Origin: Acanthosepion lycidas
Taxonomy: Eukaryota; Mollusca; Cephalopoda; Sepiida; Sepiidae
Assembly (NCBI GenBank): GCA_963932145.1
Contig: OZ010616.1
Span: forward strand, 53,605,697-53,669,696
Reading direction: 5' to 3'
DNA: 64,000 bases
A program made the position numbers and the translations under genes. Positions 1-9,410 of this stretch are shown one piece after another. A model generated the notes under the pieces. It searched no databases, was not told where the DNA came from, and saw nothing but the letters and a program-made list of their open reading frames with translations. The first letter of the stretch is position 1, and the number at the start of each line of letters is the position of its first letter.

Positions 1-39
1 TGCAAGATTCCCCAATATAGTGATTTTCCAAGCGTAGCT

Positions 40-162
40 TAGATGTGGCACAAGGCCGAAAGTATGGAGCACCCAGTGAGTATCGAACTCACGACTCAGC
101 TGTAATTGTTCTAGCGAGACAAGCTTGCTAACCATTACACCTCCTCGAGGTGCCCGAAGATT
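40..162 (-). mobile_element. tRNA-derived SINE (family A), minus strand
   Basis: Read on the minus strand, this segment has a tRNA-like layout. An A-box-like TGGTTAGCAAGC is followed by a B-box-like GAGTTCGATACTC and a GTGCTCC-type end. Close relatives lie at 17640-17735 and 21830-21950 in the same orientation, which shows it is a dispersed family. It is more likely a SINE head than a working tRNA, because the copies diverge freely and no clean cloverleaf folds. Confidence 0.6.
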
Positions 163-333
163 CCCCAATATATGGTGAGGGACAGTTCTGGCAAGTTATC
201 AAAATATATAATAAATAACTTAATCATATTTAAGACACTTTTTATGTTTATACGTTCTTTTTATAAATACAAATATAAAAATTTAAAAATATATAATTTA
301 AAAACAGTAAAATCAACCTTGATAACCGAACGC

Positions 334-411
334 TCCTCTGTGGCCCAATCGGTTAAGGCATGTCAGGCTATATGACGGTTGCGTATACAGGTTCGATTCC
401 TGTCGGAGGAC
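334..411 (+). tRNA. tRNA-like unit, copy 1 (pseudogene or SINE head)
   Basis: A 7 bp acceptor stem (TCCTCTG with CGGAGGA) and a 5 bp T-arm (ACAGG, loop TTCGATT, CCTGT) can be drawn. The D-arm resembles Arg/Leu/Ser tRNAs (GGCCCAATCGGTTAAGGC). The anticodon arm GTCA-loop-TGAC has loop GGCTATA, which would place CTA at 34-36 but G instead of the invariant U at position 33. No CCA is encoded, as expected in eukaryotes. With a second, altered copy 358 bp downstream and shared flanks, this is most likely a tRNA-derived repeat rather than a functional tRNA gene. Confidence 0.45.
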
Positions 412-691
412 GAATATTTTCTGTGAAAATTTCTCGGATATTCAGGCGGGTAAATGTTGTTTAATACTGTTTATTATAAACAGAGAATTTACTTAAATAT
501 TTGTATCTATAAAAAAAAGAATGTATAAACATAAAAATGTCTTAAAATAATTGTCGGACTTTGTCCATTTCATTATGTGTGACGTCATTTGTTTACATTT
601 GGATAAGCCATGAGCAGATATGAATGCACGTGAGAGAATCATGGAAGATTGTAATTTACAGACAGTAAATTCGACTTTGCTAACCGAACGC

Positions 692-768
692 TCCTCTGTG
701 GCCGAAATGGTACGTCAGGCTATATGACGGTTCCGTATAGGATACAGGTTCGATTCCTGTCGGAGGAC
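692..768 (+). tRNA. tRNA-like unit, copy 2 (pseudogene or SINE head)
   Basis: This copy shares the acceptor stem, the T-arm and the GGCTATA anticodon-type loop with the unit at 334-411. It has a shortened D-arm, and its variable region is extended to a small hairpin (TCC, GTATA, GGA). Flanks on both sides match those of copy 1 (CTAACCGAACGC before it, GAATATTTTCTGTGAA after it), so the two lie in a ~358 bp direct duplication. It is probably non-functional. Confidence 0.45.
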
Positions 769-1323
769 GAATATTTTCTGTGAACATTTCTCGGACATTC
801 AGGCCTGTAAATATTATTTATTACTGTTTATTATTAAAAAAAAAACAACAAAAAAAAACAGGATTTACTTAAATATTTGTATCTATAAAAAATAATGTAT
901 AAACATAAAAATGTCTTAAAATAATTGTTGGACTTTTCCATTTCATAATGTGTAACGTCATAACTTAATCTCAAACCAAAATAATTTAAATACGAATTTG
1001 TACGAAAAAAAAAATAAAATAAAAAATATCACTTACTCACTTACACTTAGATATTGAATCATGTCACTTTGTCTTTGTGTCATCCATAATTTTCCTGACT
1101 TTTCACTTAACCTGTTGAATATTTATGAGTATTCCTATGCGTCAAAATTTTGAAAAAAAAAACAATAACAATTTTGTTATTGTATATAAATACTTGTTAA
1201 AAAAGAAAATCCTCGCATTTACCTTGATAAAGTGGGCGAAAAGTGACGGTTAAGGTATATTTTCCTTTTGTCTTTATTCATATTGAACTTTAATAGATAT
1301 ACTCTACCTGAAATTTGAACCCC

Positions 1324-1326
<3 letters not shown>

Positions 1327-1369
<43 letters not shown>
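1327..1369. repeat. (TA)n microsatellite
   Basis: A run of alternating TA directly abuts the foldback element that starts at 1371. Similar runs lie at 1716-1780 and 2768-2824. Confidence 0.9.
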
Positions 1370-1370
1370 G

Positions 1371-1617
1371 ATTCGAAAATTATAATATAAATGTTATAAA
1401 ATCACTACAAAAATAGCTATTTTGTTTCAACACTTCTGGTGTCTTATCAAGTGATGGTGTGTTGAATGTAGAATAAAGAGCTTTGGTTGTTTGGTCCATT
1501 TGAACCTTTTAAAACCCTTCATTCAAAACCATCACTTGATAAGACACCAGAAGTGTTGAAACAAAATGGCTATTTTTGTAGTGATTTTATAACATATTTA
1601 TGTTATAATTTTCGAAT
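1371..1617. mobile_element. Palindromic foldback/MITE-like element
   Basis: The left arm (1371-1458) is almost the exact reverse complement of the right arm (about 1528-1617). ATTCGAAAATTATAAT opens the element and ATTATAATTTTCGAAT closes it. The arms are about 88 bp and the loop about 70 bp. There is no coding capacity. It sits between (TA)n tracts, so a TA target duplication is plausible but cannot be read. The family is not recognised. Confidence 0.65.
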
Positions 1618-1711
1618 AAATTATATTTGCTATACTCTGTATTGAATACTCTTTTAAGAATAGTATTTTTGGTTATTGGAAGTAATTCTGTATAAACCAA
1701 TCCTACACTTG

Positions 1712-1715
<4 letters not shown>

Positions 1716-1780
<65 letters not shown>
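1716..1780. repeat. (TA)n microsatellite
   Basis: An uninterrupted alternating TA tract of about 60 bases. Confidence 0.95.
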
Positions 1781-1781
<1 letters not shown>

Positions 1782-1924
1782 TTTCATTAAAGACCACTGA
1801 CTAGATACTGTGATGAAGCTTTTAAATCAATTTCTCATAAATTCATGCAAATGTTTTCTTTTCTGAACATAAGTTCTGTAAAATTGTCCAAATGTTCATT
1901 ATTAAAACTGTCTAAACCAAATTC

Positions 1925-2158
1925 ATGAATAATTATATTGGACATAGCACTACATGCCTATCAAGGAGAATCACTTTACATCTCTATGGCCATAGCTCAA
2001 TTAAGACCCATTTAAACAGACACGAAGGCTTACTAAACTCTGTCTGCAGCAAACTCGTAGAAAATGCGACTATAATAGCCTCATCTACATGTAAAGAAAA
2101 AAAAACGGCTAAAAGTAATGGAAATATTGATAATAAAAAAGAACGCAAAATGTGCTGA
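1925..2158 (+). pseudogene. GIY-YIG-like endonuclease fragment of a Penelope-like retroelement
   Basis: The 77-residue reading frame starts with YIGHSTTCLSRRITLHL followed by SSIKTHLNRH. This matches the YIG half of the GIY-YIG endonuclease domain at the C-terminus of Penelope-like retroelements (YIG, then a basic R, then a conserved H region). The GIY half and the reverse transcriptase are not visible upstream, where the frame is closed, so this is a truncated 3' fragment. A CTGATGA...GAAAG motif 300 bp downstream (2471-2505) resembles the hammerhead-type signature known from such elements. Assignment is by pattern recognition of one half-domain and is therefore moderate. Confidence 0.5.
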
Positions 2159-2765
2159 CCATGTTTGGAAAATAAAGCAAATACATTCCGATCACACTAT
2201 ATATATATAAAAATTTTACACATTCTCTTGAAAACAGGCAAATCAACATCCTCGATAATGGCTAACAGAATACCCAAAAACGCCCAGATATATTAAACAT
2301 TTGGAGAATTTTTACACACTTTATGTCCAGAAACGAAAATATTTTGACGAACAAAAGAAAAAAAAAACTTCATCGCAGTACCTAGTCAGTTTTCTTTAAA
2401 GAAAACCTGTATAAAAAGTAATTGCTGCCCAGATACACTTGAAATTTTTCTGTCTTCGCAATTCAGCCCTGATGATCATCTGGGAGTAGATAGAAAGTAC
2501 TTGGCTTAACAAAAAGTACAAGGAGGCCTTCTTTGATGAATTTCAATTTAACATCAAGAACAATAATTAGAGAACTAAAAATGATTATTATAAAAATAAA
2601 TAGATATAATATGTCTAAACTATTTAATGAAAGATACTTGAATGAAGATATGCTTCTTAAATATATAAATATAAATATATATATATATGTGTGTATGTAT
2701 ATATATTGCACGAATATACAGTTACTAATATCTCGTTCTTTAGTTTATACTCACACTTACACACA

Positions 2766-2767
<2 letters not shown>

Positions 2768-2824
<57 letters not shown>
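2768..2824. repeat. (TA)n microsatellite
   Basis: Alternating TA tract. Confidence 0.95.
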
Positions 2825-2828
<4 letters not shown>

Positions 2829-3228
2829 CAAAGGTAGGTACATATGTATGACATTGCATGGACGTACAAACATTTAAATGCATTCCTTCTCTCTTCTATA
2901 CGAATGCGTTGGGATGAATCTAATCTTGAGTGCACGTGTTCCCTACTTAGTCACATTGTTGTATCCGATGCATATGCCCATCCTAATTGTGCATACATAA
3001 ATCTGGTCTCGTTGCAAAGCAGAAAGTTGGAACGGTTGATCTTTATAGTGGCAGAAGGTTTTTATTGTTTACGCTTGATTTGTGTCATTTGGCAACCTTC
3101 AACAGTGGATAAACTTTCAATAAAAGTGGGAACGACACATTTAGTATCGCTTGAGTATTACAGACCATAAATATCTATTATTTTTTTCCTTATAAAGGAA
3201 AAAAAAGGAGAGAACATCTTTGAAAAAT
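2825..3228. other. Unassigned spacer
   Basis: A 108-codon plus-strand frame is open at 2844-3170, but it shows no recognisable motif, signal or codon bias. I treat it as chance. Nothing else was seen. Confidence 0.4.
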
Positions 3229-5690
3229 ATAATTTGGGTAGCAAAAGATGCCTTAGAAAAGCTAAGCAGAGTATCAAGAAACAGAAAAACTTCATAAGAA
3301 AAAAAGAAAAGAATACAAGATTTTTCTATAATATCTGTCCTCCTATAATGTCAGCAAATGCTGGACAATCTCCCCACAGATAAAGAAGAGATTTGCAGCA
3401 GCAAAAACAAAGAAAATAGTACTGAACTGTTGTGTAGTATAAGTCTTAGTATATGGCAGTGAATGCTGGACAATCTCCTCACAGATGAAGAAGAGACTTG
3501 AAGCAATAGAAACAAAGAAAAAATACTGAACTGTTATATAATATCAATCCTCCTATATGGCAGTGAATGCTGGACAATCTCCTCTCAGATGAAGAAGAGA
3601 CTAGAAGAAAGAGAAACAAAGTAAAGAGTACTGAACAGTTACGTAATATTAGTCCTATTCTATAGCAGTGAATGCTAGACAATCTCCTCAGAGATGAAAA
3701 AGAGACTTGCAGCAAGAGAAACAAGGAAAAGAGTACAGAAATGTTATGTAATATCAGTCCTCCTATATGGCAGTGAATGCTGGACAATCTCCTCACAGAT
3801 GAAGAAGAGACTTGAAGCAATAGAAACAAAGAAAAGAGTACAGAAATGTTATGTAATATCAGTCCTCCTATATGGCAGTGAATGCTGGACAATCTACTGA
3901 CAGATGAAGAAGATAATTGAAGCAAGAGAAACAAAGAAAAGAGTACTGAACTGTTATGTAATATCAGTACTCATATATGGCAGTGAATGCTGGACAAACT
4001 CCGCACAGATGAAGAAGAGACTTGAAGCAAGAGAAACAAAGAAAAGAGCAGTGAACTGTTATGTAATATCAGTCTTCCTATATGGCAGTGAATGCTGGAC
4101 AATCTCCTCACAGATGAAGAAGAGATTTGAAGCAACAGAAACAAAGAAAAGAGTACTGAAATGTTATGTATTATCAGTCCTCCTATATGGCAGTGAATGC
4201 TGGACAATCTCCTCACAGATGAAGAAGAGATTGAAGCAAGAGAAACAAAGAAAAAGGTACAGTGAAGGCTGGACAATCTCCTCACAGATGAAGAAGAGAC
4301 TTGAAGCAAGAGAAAGAAAGAAATGAGTACAGAACAGTAATGTAATATCAGTTCTCCTATATGCTGGACAATCTCTTCTCAGATGAAGAAGAGACTTGAA
4401 GCAAGAGAAACAAAGAAAAGTGTACTGAACAATTATGTAATATTAGACCTCCTATATGGCAGTGAATGCTGGACAATCTCCTCACAGTTGAAGAAGAGAC
4501 TTTAAGCAAGAGAAAAAAAAGTGTACTGAACTGTTATGTAATATCAGTCCGCCTATATAGCAATGAATGCTGGACAATCTCCTGGCAGATGAAGAAGAGA
4601 CTTGAACCAAGAGAAACAAAGAAAAGTGTACTGAACTGTTATGTAATATCAGTCCTCCTATATGGCTGTGAATGCTGGACAATCTCCACATAGATGGAGA
4701 AGTGACTTGAAGCAAGAGAAACAAAGAAAAGAGTACTGAACTGTTATGTAATATCAATCCTCCAATATGACAGTGAATTCTGGACAATCTCTGCACAGAT
4801 GAAGAAGAGACTTGAAGCAAAATAAACAAAGAAAAAAGTACTGAAGAGTTATGTAATATCAGTCCTCCTATATGGCTGTGAATGCTGGACAATCTCCTCA
4901 CAGATGAAGACGAGACTTGATGCAAGTAAAAAAAAGAAATGTGTACTGAAATGTTATGTAATATCATTCCGACTATATGGCAGTGAATACTGGACAATCT
5001 CCTCATAGATGAAGAAAAGACTTCAAGCAAGAGAACGAAAGAAAAGTGTACTGAACTGTTATGTAATATCAGTCCTCCTATATCGCAGTGAATGCTGGAC
5101 AATCTCTTCTCAGATGAAGAAGAGACTTGAAGCAAGAGAAACAAAGAAATGTGTACTGAACAGTTATGTAATATTAGTCCTCCTATATGGCAGTGAATGC
5201 TGGACAATCTCCTGACATATGAAGAAGAGACTTGATGCAAGAAATCCAAAAAAATGAGTACTGATCTGTTATGTAATATCAGTTCTCCTATATGGTACGG
5301 AATGTCGGACAATCTATTCACAGATGAAGAAGAGACTTGAGTTAACACAAATATATTTGTACAGAGGTATCTTAAGAATATCATGTACTGAATATGTAAA
5401 TAGAAATTTCTTGGAAAATAAACAAACAGAAAAGGATGTCACATAAGGAGGTAAGAGTGCTTAGAAAAATTGACTCTCGCGGCACATATTGAATGCAAGG
5501 TGGGCAAAGGAAAGCAGTGAATAACCTTGCTTGATGAGCTAACAGAATAGGTATTAGAAGTCATAGGACAAAGAGAAATCTTACTAAGAGTTACAAAGGA
5601 TAGAAAATTGTAGAGAACAGTGATCGCCGACGTCCTAAACATGACATATAAAAGAAACAAGATATTATAAATACACGTAGTACTAAAAGT
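3229..5690 (+). pseudogene. RTE-like LINE ORF2 C-terminal region, expanded internally
   Basis: The plus strand reads AKDALEKLSRVSRNRKTS at 3235-3293, then repeated copies of CYVISVLLYGSECWT and MKKRLEA, then a tail at 5440-5690 that resembles the last residues of this LINE's ORF2. The order matches the thumb and C-terminal part of RTE-like non-LTR reverse transcriptases, in which LYGSETWT-type and RLEA motifs occur once. Here the segment between them has been multiplied about 20-fold (separate entry). Related single-copy pieces at 26170-26835, 11480-11640 and 63585-63710 show the normal order: LYGS, then RLEA, then FYRRML, then LKFLGHITRKEGL, then LWRAMI. No endonuclease or catalytic RT palm is present, so this is a dead 3' fragment. 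Family naming (RTE versus CR1) is tentative. Confidence 0.65.
3310..5343 (+). repeat. 105 bp tandem satellite made from an RT motif (~20 copies)
   Basis: The unit is 105 bp, or 35 codons. It contains CAGATGAAGAAGAGACTTGA, then the ACTGTTATGTAATATCAG block, then GGCAGTGAATGCTGGACAAT. The GGACAATCT-type landmark recurs about 20 times at ~105 bp spacing, with one short unit near 4265. Because 105 is divisible by three, the reading frame is kept from unit to unit, although many units carry stops or indels. The longest open stretches are about 140 codons on the plus strand and 300 codons on the opposite strand; the latter is probably a shadow of the repeat. Confidence 0.9.
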
Positions 5691-5972
5691 GTTGTCTTTA
5701 ATTTCGAAAATAGTCACAGTCGGAAAAACATTTTCGGAAAATTTAACTGTTTTTAATTTAACAATAATTGGAAAACGTTTGGGTAATAATGGTTGGCAAT
5801 GATAGAAATGAATCAAATTGAAGTCAAAATTAAGATGAAAGTAAATAATACACAAAGCAAATAGTAATAGAGTTAAAAAAAAAAATTAAAATATCTACTA
5901 AAAATATTTGAGTACTCATGTTAGATTTATTTCACATTGAATCGTTCGTTGCAGACACGATTTAAATAACTA

Positions 5973-6072
5973 TTAGGTTGGCGCAAAAATAATGACGTAA
6001 TAATATCGTTTTTTGACATTAAAATACGTCAAAAAACGACATTATTACGTCATTATTTTTGCACCAACCTAT
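5973..6072. mobile_element. mariner-type hairpin MITE, copy 1
   Basis: The element begins TTAGGTTGGCGCAAAA and ends with the complementary TTTTGCACCAACCTAT. It is flanked by TA on both sides, the target duplication of Tc1/mariner elements. It is 100 bp and nearly a perfect palindrome with a few-base loop. The termini match the mariner-type ends of the human Hsmar1/MADE1 group. Confidence 0.85.
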
Positions 6073-6087
6073 TAGTTGGGTGAGTGT

Positions 6088-6290
6088 GTTCCTTAAATCT
6101 GATAGTTCCTTAAATGCGATTGTTCCTTAAATCCTAAGGGTCATTAAATCCGATAATTCCTTAAATCCGATGACTCCTTAAATCTGATGATTCCTTAAAT
6201 CAGATGGCTTCTTAAATCCGATAGTTTCTTAAATCCGATAGTCTCGTAAATAAGATAGTTATTTAAATCTGATAAATTTTCTAAATAAAA
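6088..6290. repeat. ~19-20 bp degenerate minisatellite
   Basis: About ten units of the type TTCCTTAAATCCGATAG follow one another directly after the MITE. A stray unit lies at 6808-6830. The units diverge by substitutions. Confidence 0.8.
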
Positions 6291-6299
6291 GGCAAGTTC

Positions 6300-7280
6300 T
6301 CTAGATAACCTTAGATCATCTCATTTAATGAACATCGTTTTATGAAATGCAAGCTTAACACACAGCTAATCCTACCCGTTTTGAGGAGTACAATGCTAAC
6401 AGTATCATTGGCAATAGTTTTTAAAACAGAGTTTAGTTATTCGATCCCATTCTAAATTGCTGTAATTTTTTTTTTTTTTGCTAGAAAACTTTAAGGAATT
6501 CAGTGTAATCCAGCATACTTAATAATTACCCAACTTTTTATTTCTTAAATTCTAGAGTAGCAAACATGAAGCAAACTATATCAAATTCACAAACACACAC
6601 GTTTGTCTAGTAGATTTGTTATTTATACTGAAAACTATCTTTAAAAATAACTGAAATCACCAATGTTTTTCATTTCCAACTTCAAAAGCTAACAATTTTG
6701 ACATGTACATAGTAACTTATCACGGAGTAGTGTAATGATTTCTTTTAGAATTTATCAAACTTCATTCAGTAAAAAATAAAGAGTCAGTTCCTTATGGTTC
6801 ATCTAATGCATGAGCTGTTCCTTAAATCCGGTATTCATTTAATCTACTGACGTTAAATCGAAGTTTTATATTGTATAACCAAATAATTCAATATAAGTTC
6901 GTAAATGCGCACAATTTTATTTTGTTTGTTATTTATTTATTACAGTTCACTCATAAATTGAAATTGTTATATGACAACTACGGGATTTTTCACTTACTGC
7001 AATTTTCAATATTACAATGTTAACACAATGTTAGGGGTAAGCAATAAGTTTGGGTTCAGGAAAATAGTTGATTGCAACTTGACCGTGCCGTCGCACAATG
7101 CCACATACCCCCAACACTAGCCAAAATATAATGTATTTGTAATGTTGTAAAAAAAATGTTCTGCTTTAGCTGGAGTGGGGGGGCTACTTCGGACTTCGAA
7201 ATTTTTTTTTTTTTTTTTTTTTCAGATATTTGTCCAGTTTTACGGTGGAAGTATAACATGGCATTCTATATAAACTCTAA
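6300..7280. other. AT-rich spacer without recognised features
   Basis: No open frame with protein-like content was found on either strand. Homopolymer runs occur at 6467-6479 and 7202-7222. Confidence 0.4.
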
Positions 7281-7285
7281 TTCTA

Positions 7286-7364
7286 TTAGGTTGATGCAAA
7301 AATAATGTCGTTTTTTGACGTTAAAAAATACGTCAAAAACGACATTATTTTTGCACCAACCTAA
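7286..7364. mobile_element. mariner-type hairpin MITE, copy 2 (short)
   Basis: TTAGGTTGATGCAAAA opens the element and TTTTTGCACCAACCTAA closes it, between TA dinucleotides. It is the same family as 5973-6072 but 79 bp, having lost the GACGTAATAA interior on both arms. Confidence 0.85.
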
Positions 7365-7391
7365 TAGTTGTTTTCATAACGTAACGTATCA

Positions 7392-7620
7392 TTTGAGTAT
7401 TGACTTATTAGTTGAATTAGTATTCATTCATTAGTTGAATTAGTATTCACTTATTGAGTTAGTATTCACTTATTAGGTGAATTACTATTTATTAGTTGAA
7501 TTAGTTTTCACTTATTAGTTGAATTAGAATTCACCTATTAACTGAGTTAGTATTCACTTATTAGTCGAATTAGTATTCACTTATTACTTGAATTAGTATA
7601 CACTTATTAGTTGAAGTAAA
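7392..7620. repeat. ~23 bp minisatellite
   Basis: About ten units of the type AATTAGTATTCACTTATTAG are visible, each with a few changes. The array begins shortly after MITE copy 2. Confidence 0.85.
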
Positions 7621-7857
7621 TTAAATGGAGCTAAATTAACGTCGATAAGAACAAAGTTTATCGATTATGTAATTTATCGATTATGTAGTTACATTTAAAT
7701 TAATCTTCTTACAGTAATATCATCTTGATTGATCTTATTTTAATTTTTTACAGATCATCAACCTTTTGCAAGTTATTTAAAGCAAGAAAATATTTTTAGA
7801 TTATAAGAATTTTTTGAAGTTAATAACAATTTTTTTTAATAATGATACAAGTCCAAG

Positions 7858-8035
7858 CAGGGGGCAGAAGTGGATTCATGCCTTTCCCAAGAGTAGTTAC
7901 ACATAAATAAATATAACGAACCTGACTGGAATTAGAACTCGACTTTCCGATTTCCAATTCCGGGATCTTATCCATTACACCACCTGCACATTCATGCTTA
8001 GAACACCTGCTATTCCCAATCAGTCACCCATCTAG
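7858..8035 (-). mobile_element. tRNA-derived SINE (family B), minus strand
   Basis: On the plus strand it reads TTCATGCCTTTCCCAAGAG, then TGGAATTAGAACTCG, then TTATCCATTACACCACC. Reverse-complemented, this gives an A-box-like head, a B-box-like GAGTTCTAATTCC and the family tail with a CTTGGGAAAGG-type motif. The same family is at 14272-14470 (plus strand) and supplies the 127 bp satellite at 19464-21755. Confidence 0.6.
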
Positions 8036-8039
8036 GTAC

Positions 8040-9400
8040 TGACCAGCCTCAATATTATCTTGATAAATTTTATTTCTACATTCGATGTCTAAGGCAAAAT
8101 TATTTGGAAAATCAAGACCTTGTAAAAGATTAAGTACATAAAGGTCTATTAAACAAGGAATTTCAATTTCCAGATTCGCTTGACCTTCATATACAATCTT
8201 TGATTAAAGTTTAAGACCACTTGGTAAAATTAAACATTTCTCTAACTTTTTAATAGAATTTACCCCGAACAAGGCAGTAAAGCCACTAAGATACACGGGA
8301 TTATGCGGTTTAAAAGAATCAGAAAACACGAAACATTACTAAAGAGCGCGAACAAATGAAGAGTAATCAGGGAGACAGTAGATAAAAGATTGCATTTGGA
8401 TTTTTGAAGAAAAAAGTTGGTCGGATCTGCGACCATTGAAAGAGAAAAGATTCAACTTTATAGAAGTTGAAACAGATACCCCAGGAATATTAGAAAAAGA
8501 AAGGTTGAGCACGGTAGGTGATTTTTGTTTACTGGTTTTCTCGTATTTCTTTTCATTGTTTTTCTTATACGGAGATTTTGTTTTGAGAAGAAAAAAAGGC
8601 CAGCATAATTATCACTATTTGTCGTCAATGGCAACAAAAACTAGCCAGAACGTGACTGAGACAAGAATGTAATGTGGCCTCAGGATTGCCCAGCGGAAAT
8701 ACATGCAGGGACACCAACCTATGCACGACATGGTACTACATAGCTCGATATTATGCAACTGTTTATCAGAGCAGCCTCTCTACCAAAGAGTTAGAGGTTC
8801 TTTTACTATCAGTCGGATACAGCAGACTGCCAACCCGATACCATCATAACGGAAAGTCGCTGCCACTGATTGGTCGTATCACCTAAAGGTTAAGACACTT
8901 AAATCATTATGACCTTGAAAGAAAGAAAGAAAGAAAAAAAAGAAACAAACAAACAAACAAGGAAAGTAAGAAAGAAAGAAAGAAAGAAAGAACCGATTAA
9001 CCATATTTTAAATAAAGATTATTGCATGACATTGCCTTGCCCACTTTTGGTTAATGTAAACAAACAACAAGGATAACGAATATAATATCATCTTCAATTT
9101 TCAGAAGCTGTTCTAAAGAATAGTTTTCAGTAATGGTTCTTGGTATTAAGGAATCTGAACTCTCTGGTAAGTCTTAGAGATGTTACTCTGATCAACAATA
9201 TGTCATTGCCATGAGGTGCATAGATACATGAGCCTGCAAACTCTTCCGATGAGCAGCCCATATTTTCTGGCCGGTTTTTGTTGCCTTACATGTTCTGCAG
9301 CAACTATTATTCTAGACCACTTTCATCTTAAAAAGTACTTATCAATAATGCAAAAGAAGAAGAAAAAAAGTTCAATACGAAAAAATACTTTCGCCAGTAG
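8040..9400. other. Unassigned region with (GAAA)n
   Basis: Small frames at 8436-8672 and 8674-8886 show no recognisable domain, and I do not call them genes. A (GAAA)n/(GAAAG)n microsatellite lies at 8915-8995. Confidence 0.4.
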
Positions 9401-9410
9401 AACGACTCGC

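Larger units (their letters stand above)
300..955 (+). repeat. ~358 bp direct duplication carrying the tRNA-like units
   Basis: Two similar segments each hold a tRNA-like unit followed by the same AT-rich tail. The tail includes ATTCAGGC, ACTGTTTATTAT, ATTTGTATCTATAAAAA and AAACATAAAAATGTCTTAAA. The tail could be the non-tRNA body of a SINE. Copies differ by short indels and A-tract length. Confidence 0.6.

Noticed and set aside
334-411. Functional amber-suppressor tRNA
   Set aside because: The anticodon loop lacks U33, the unit is duplicated with an altered D-arm, and a SINE-like tail follows. A repeat origin is more likely.
2844-3170. 108-codon plus-strand frame as a gene
   Set aside because: No motif, signal peptide or codon bias was seen. 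It starts right after a (TA)n tract and fits a chance frame.
4482-5384. 300-codon minus-strand open frame with repeated SSIHCHIGGLILHNSSV
   Set aside because: It is the reverse strand of the 105 bp RT-derived satellite. A repeat whose length is a multiple of three keeps antisense frames open. No independent evidence for coding was found.
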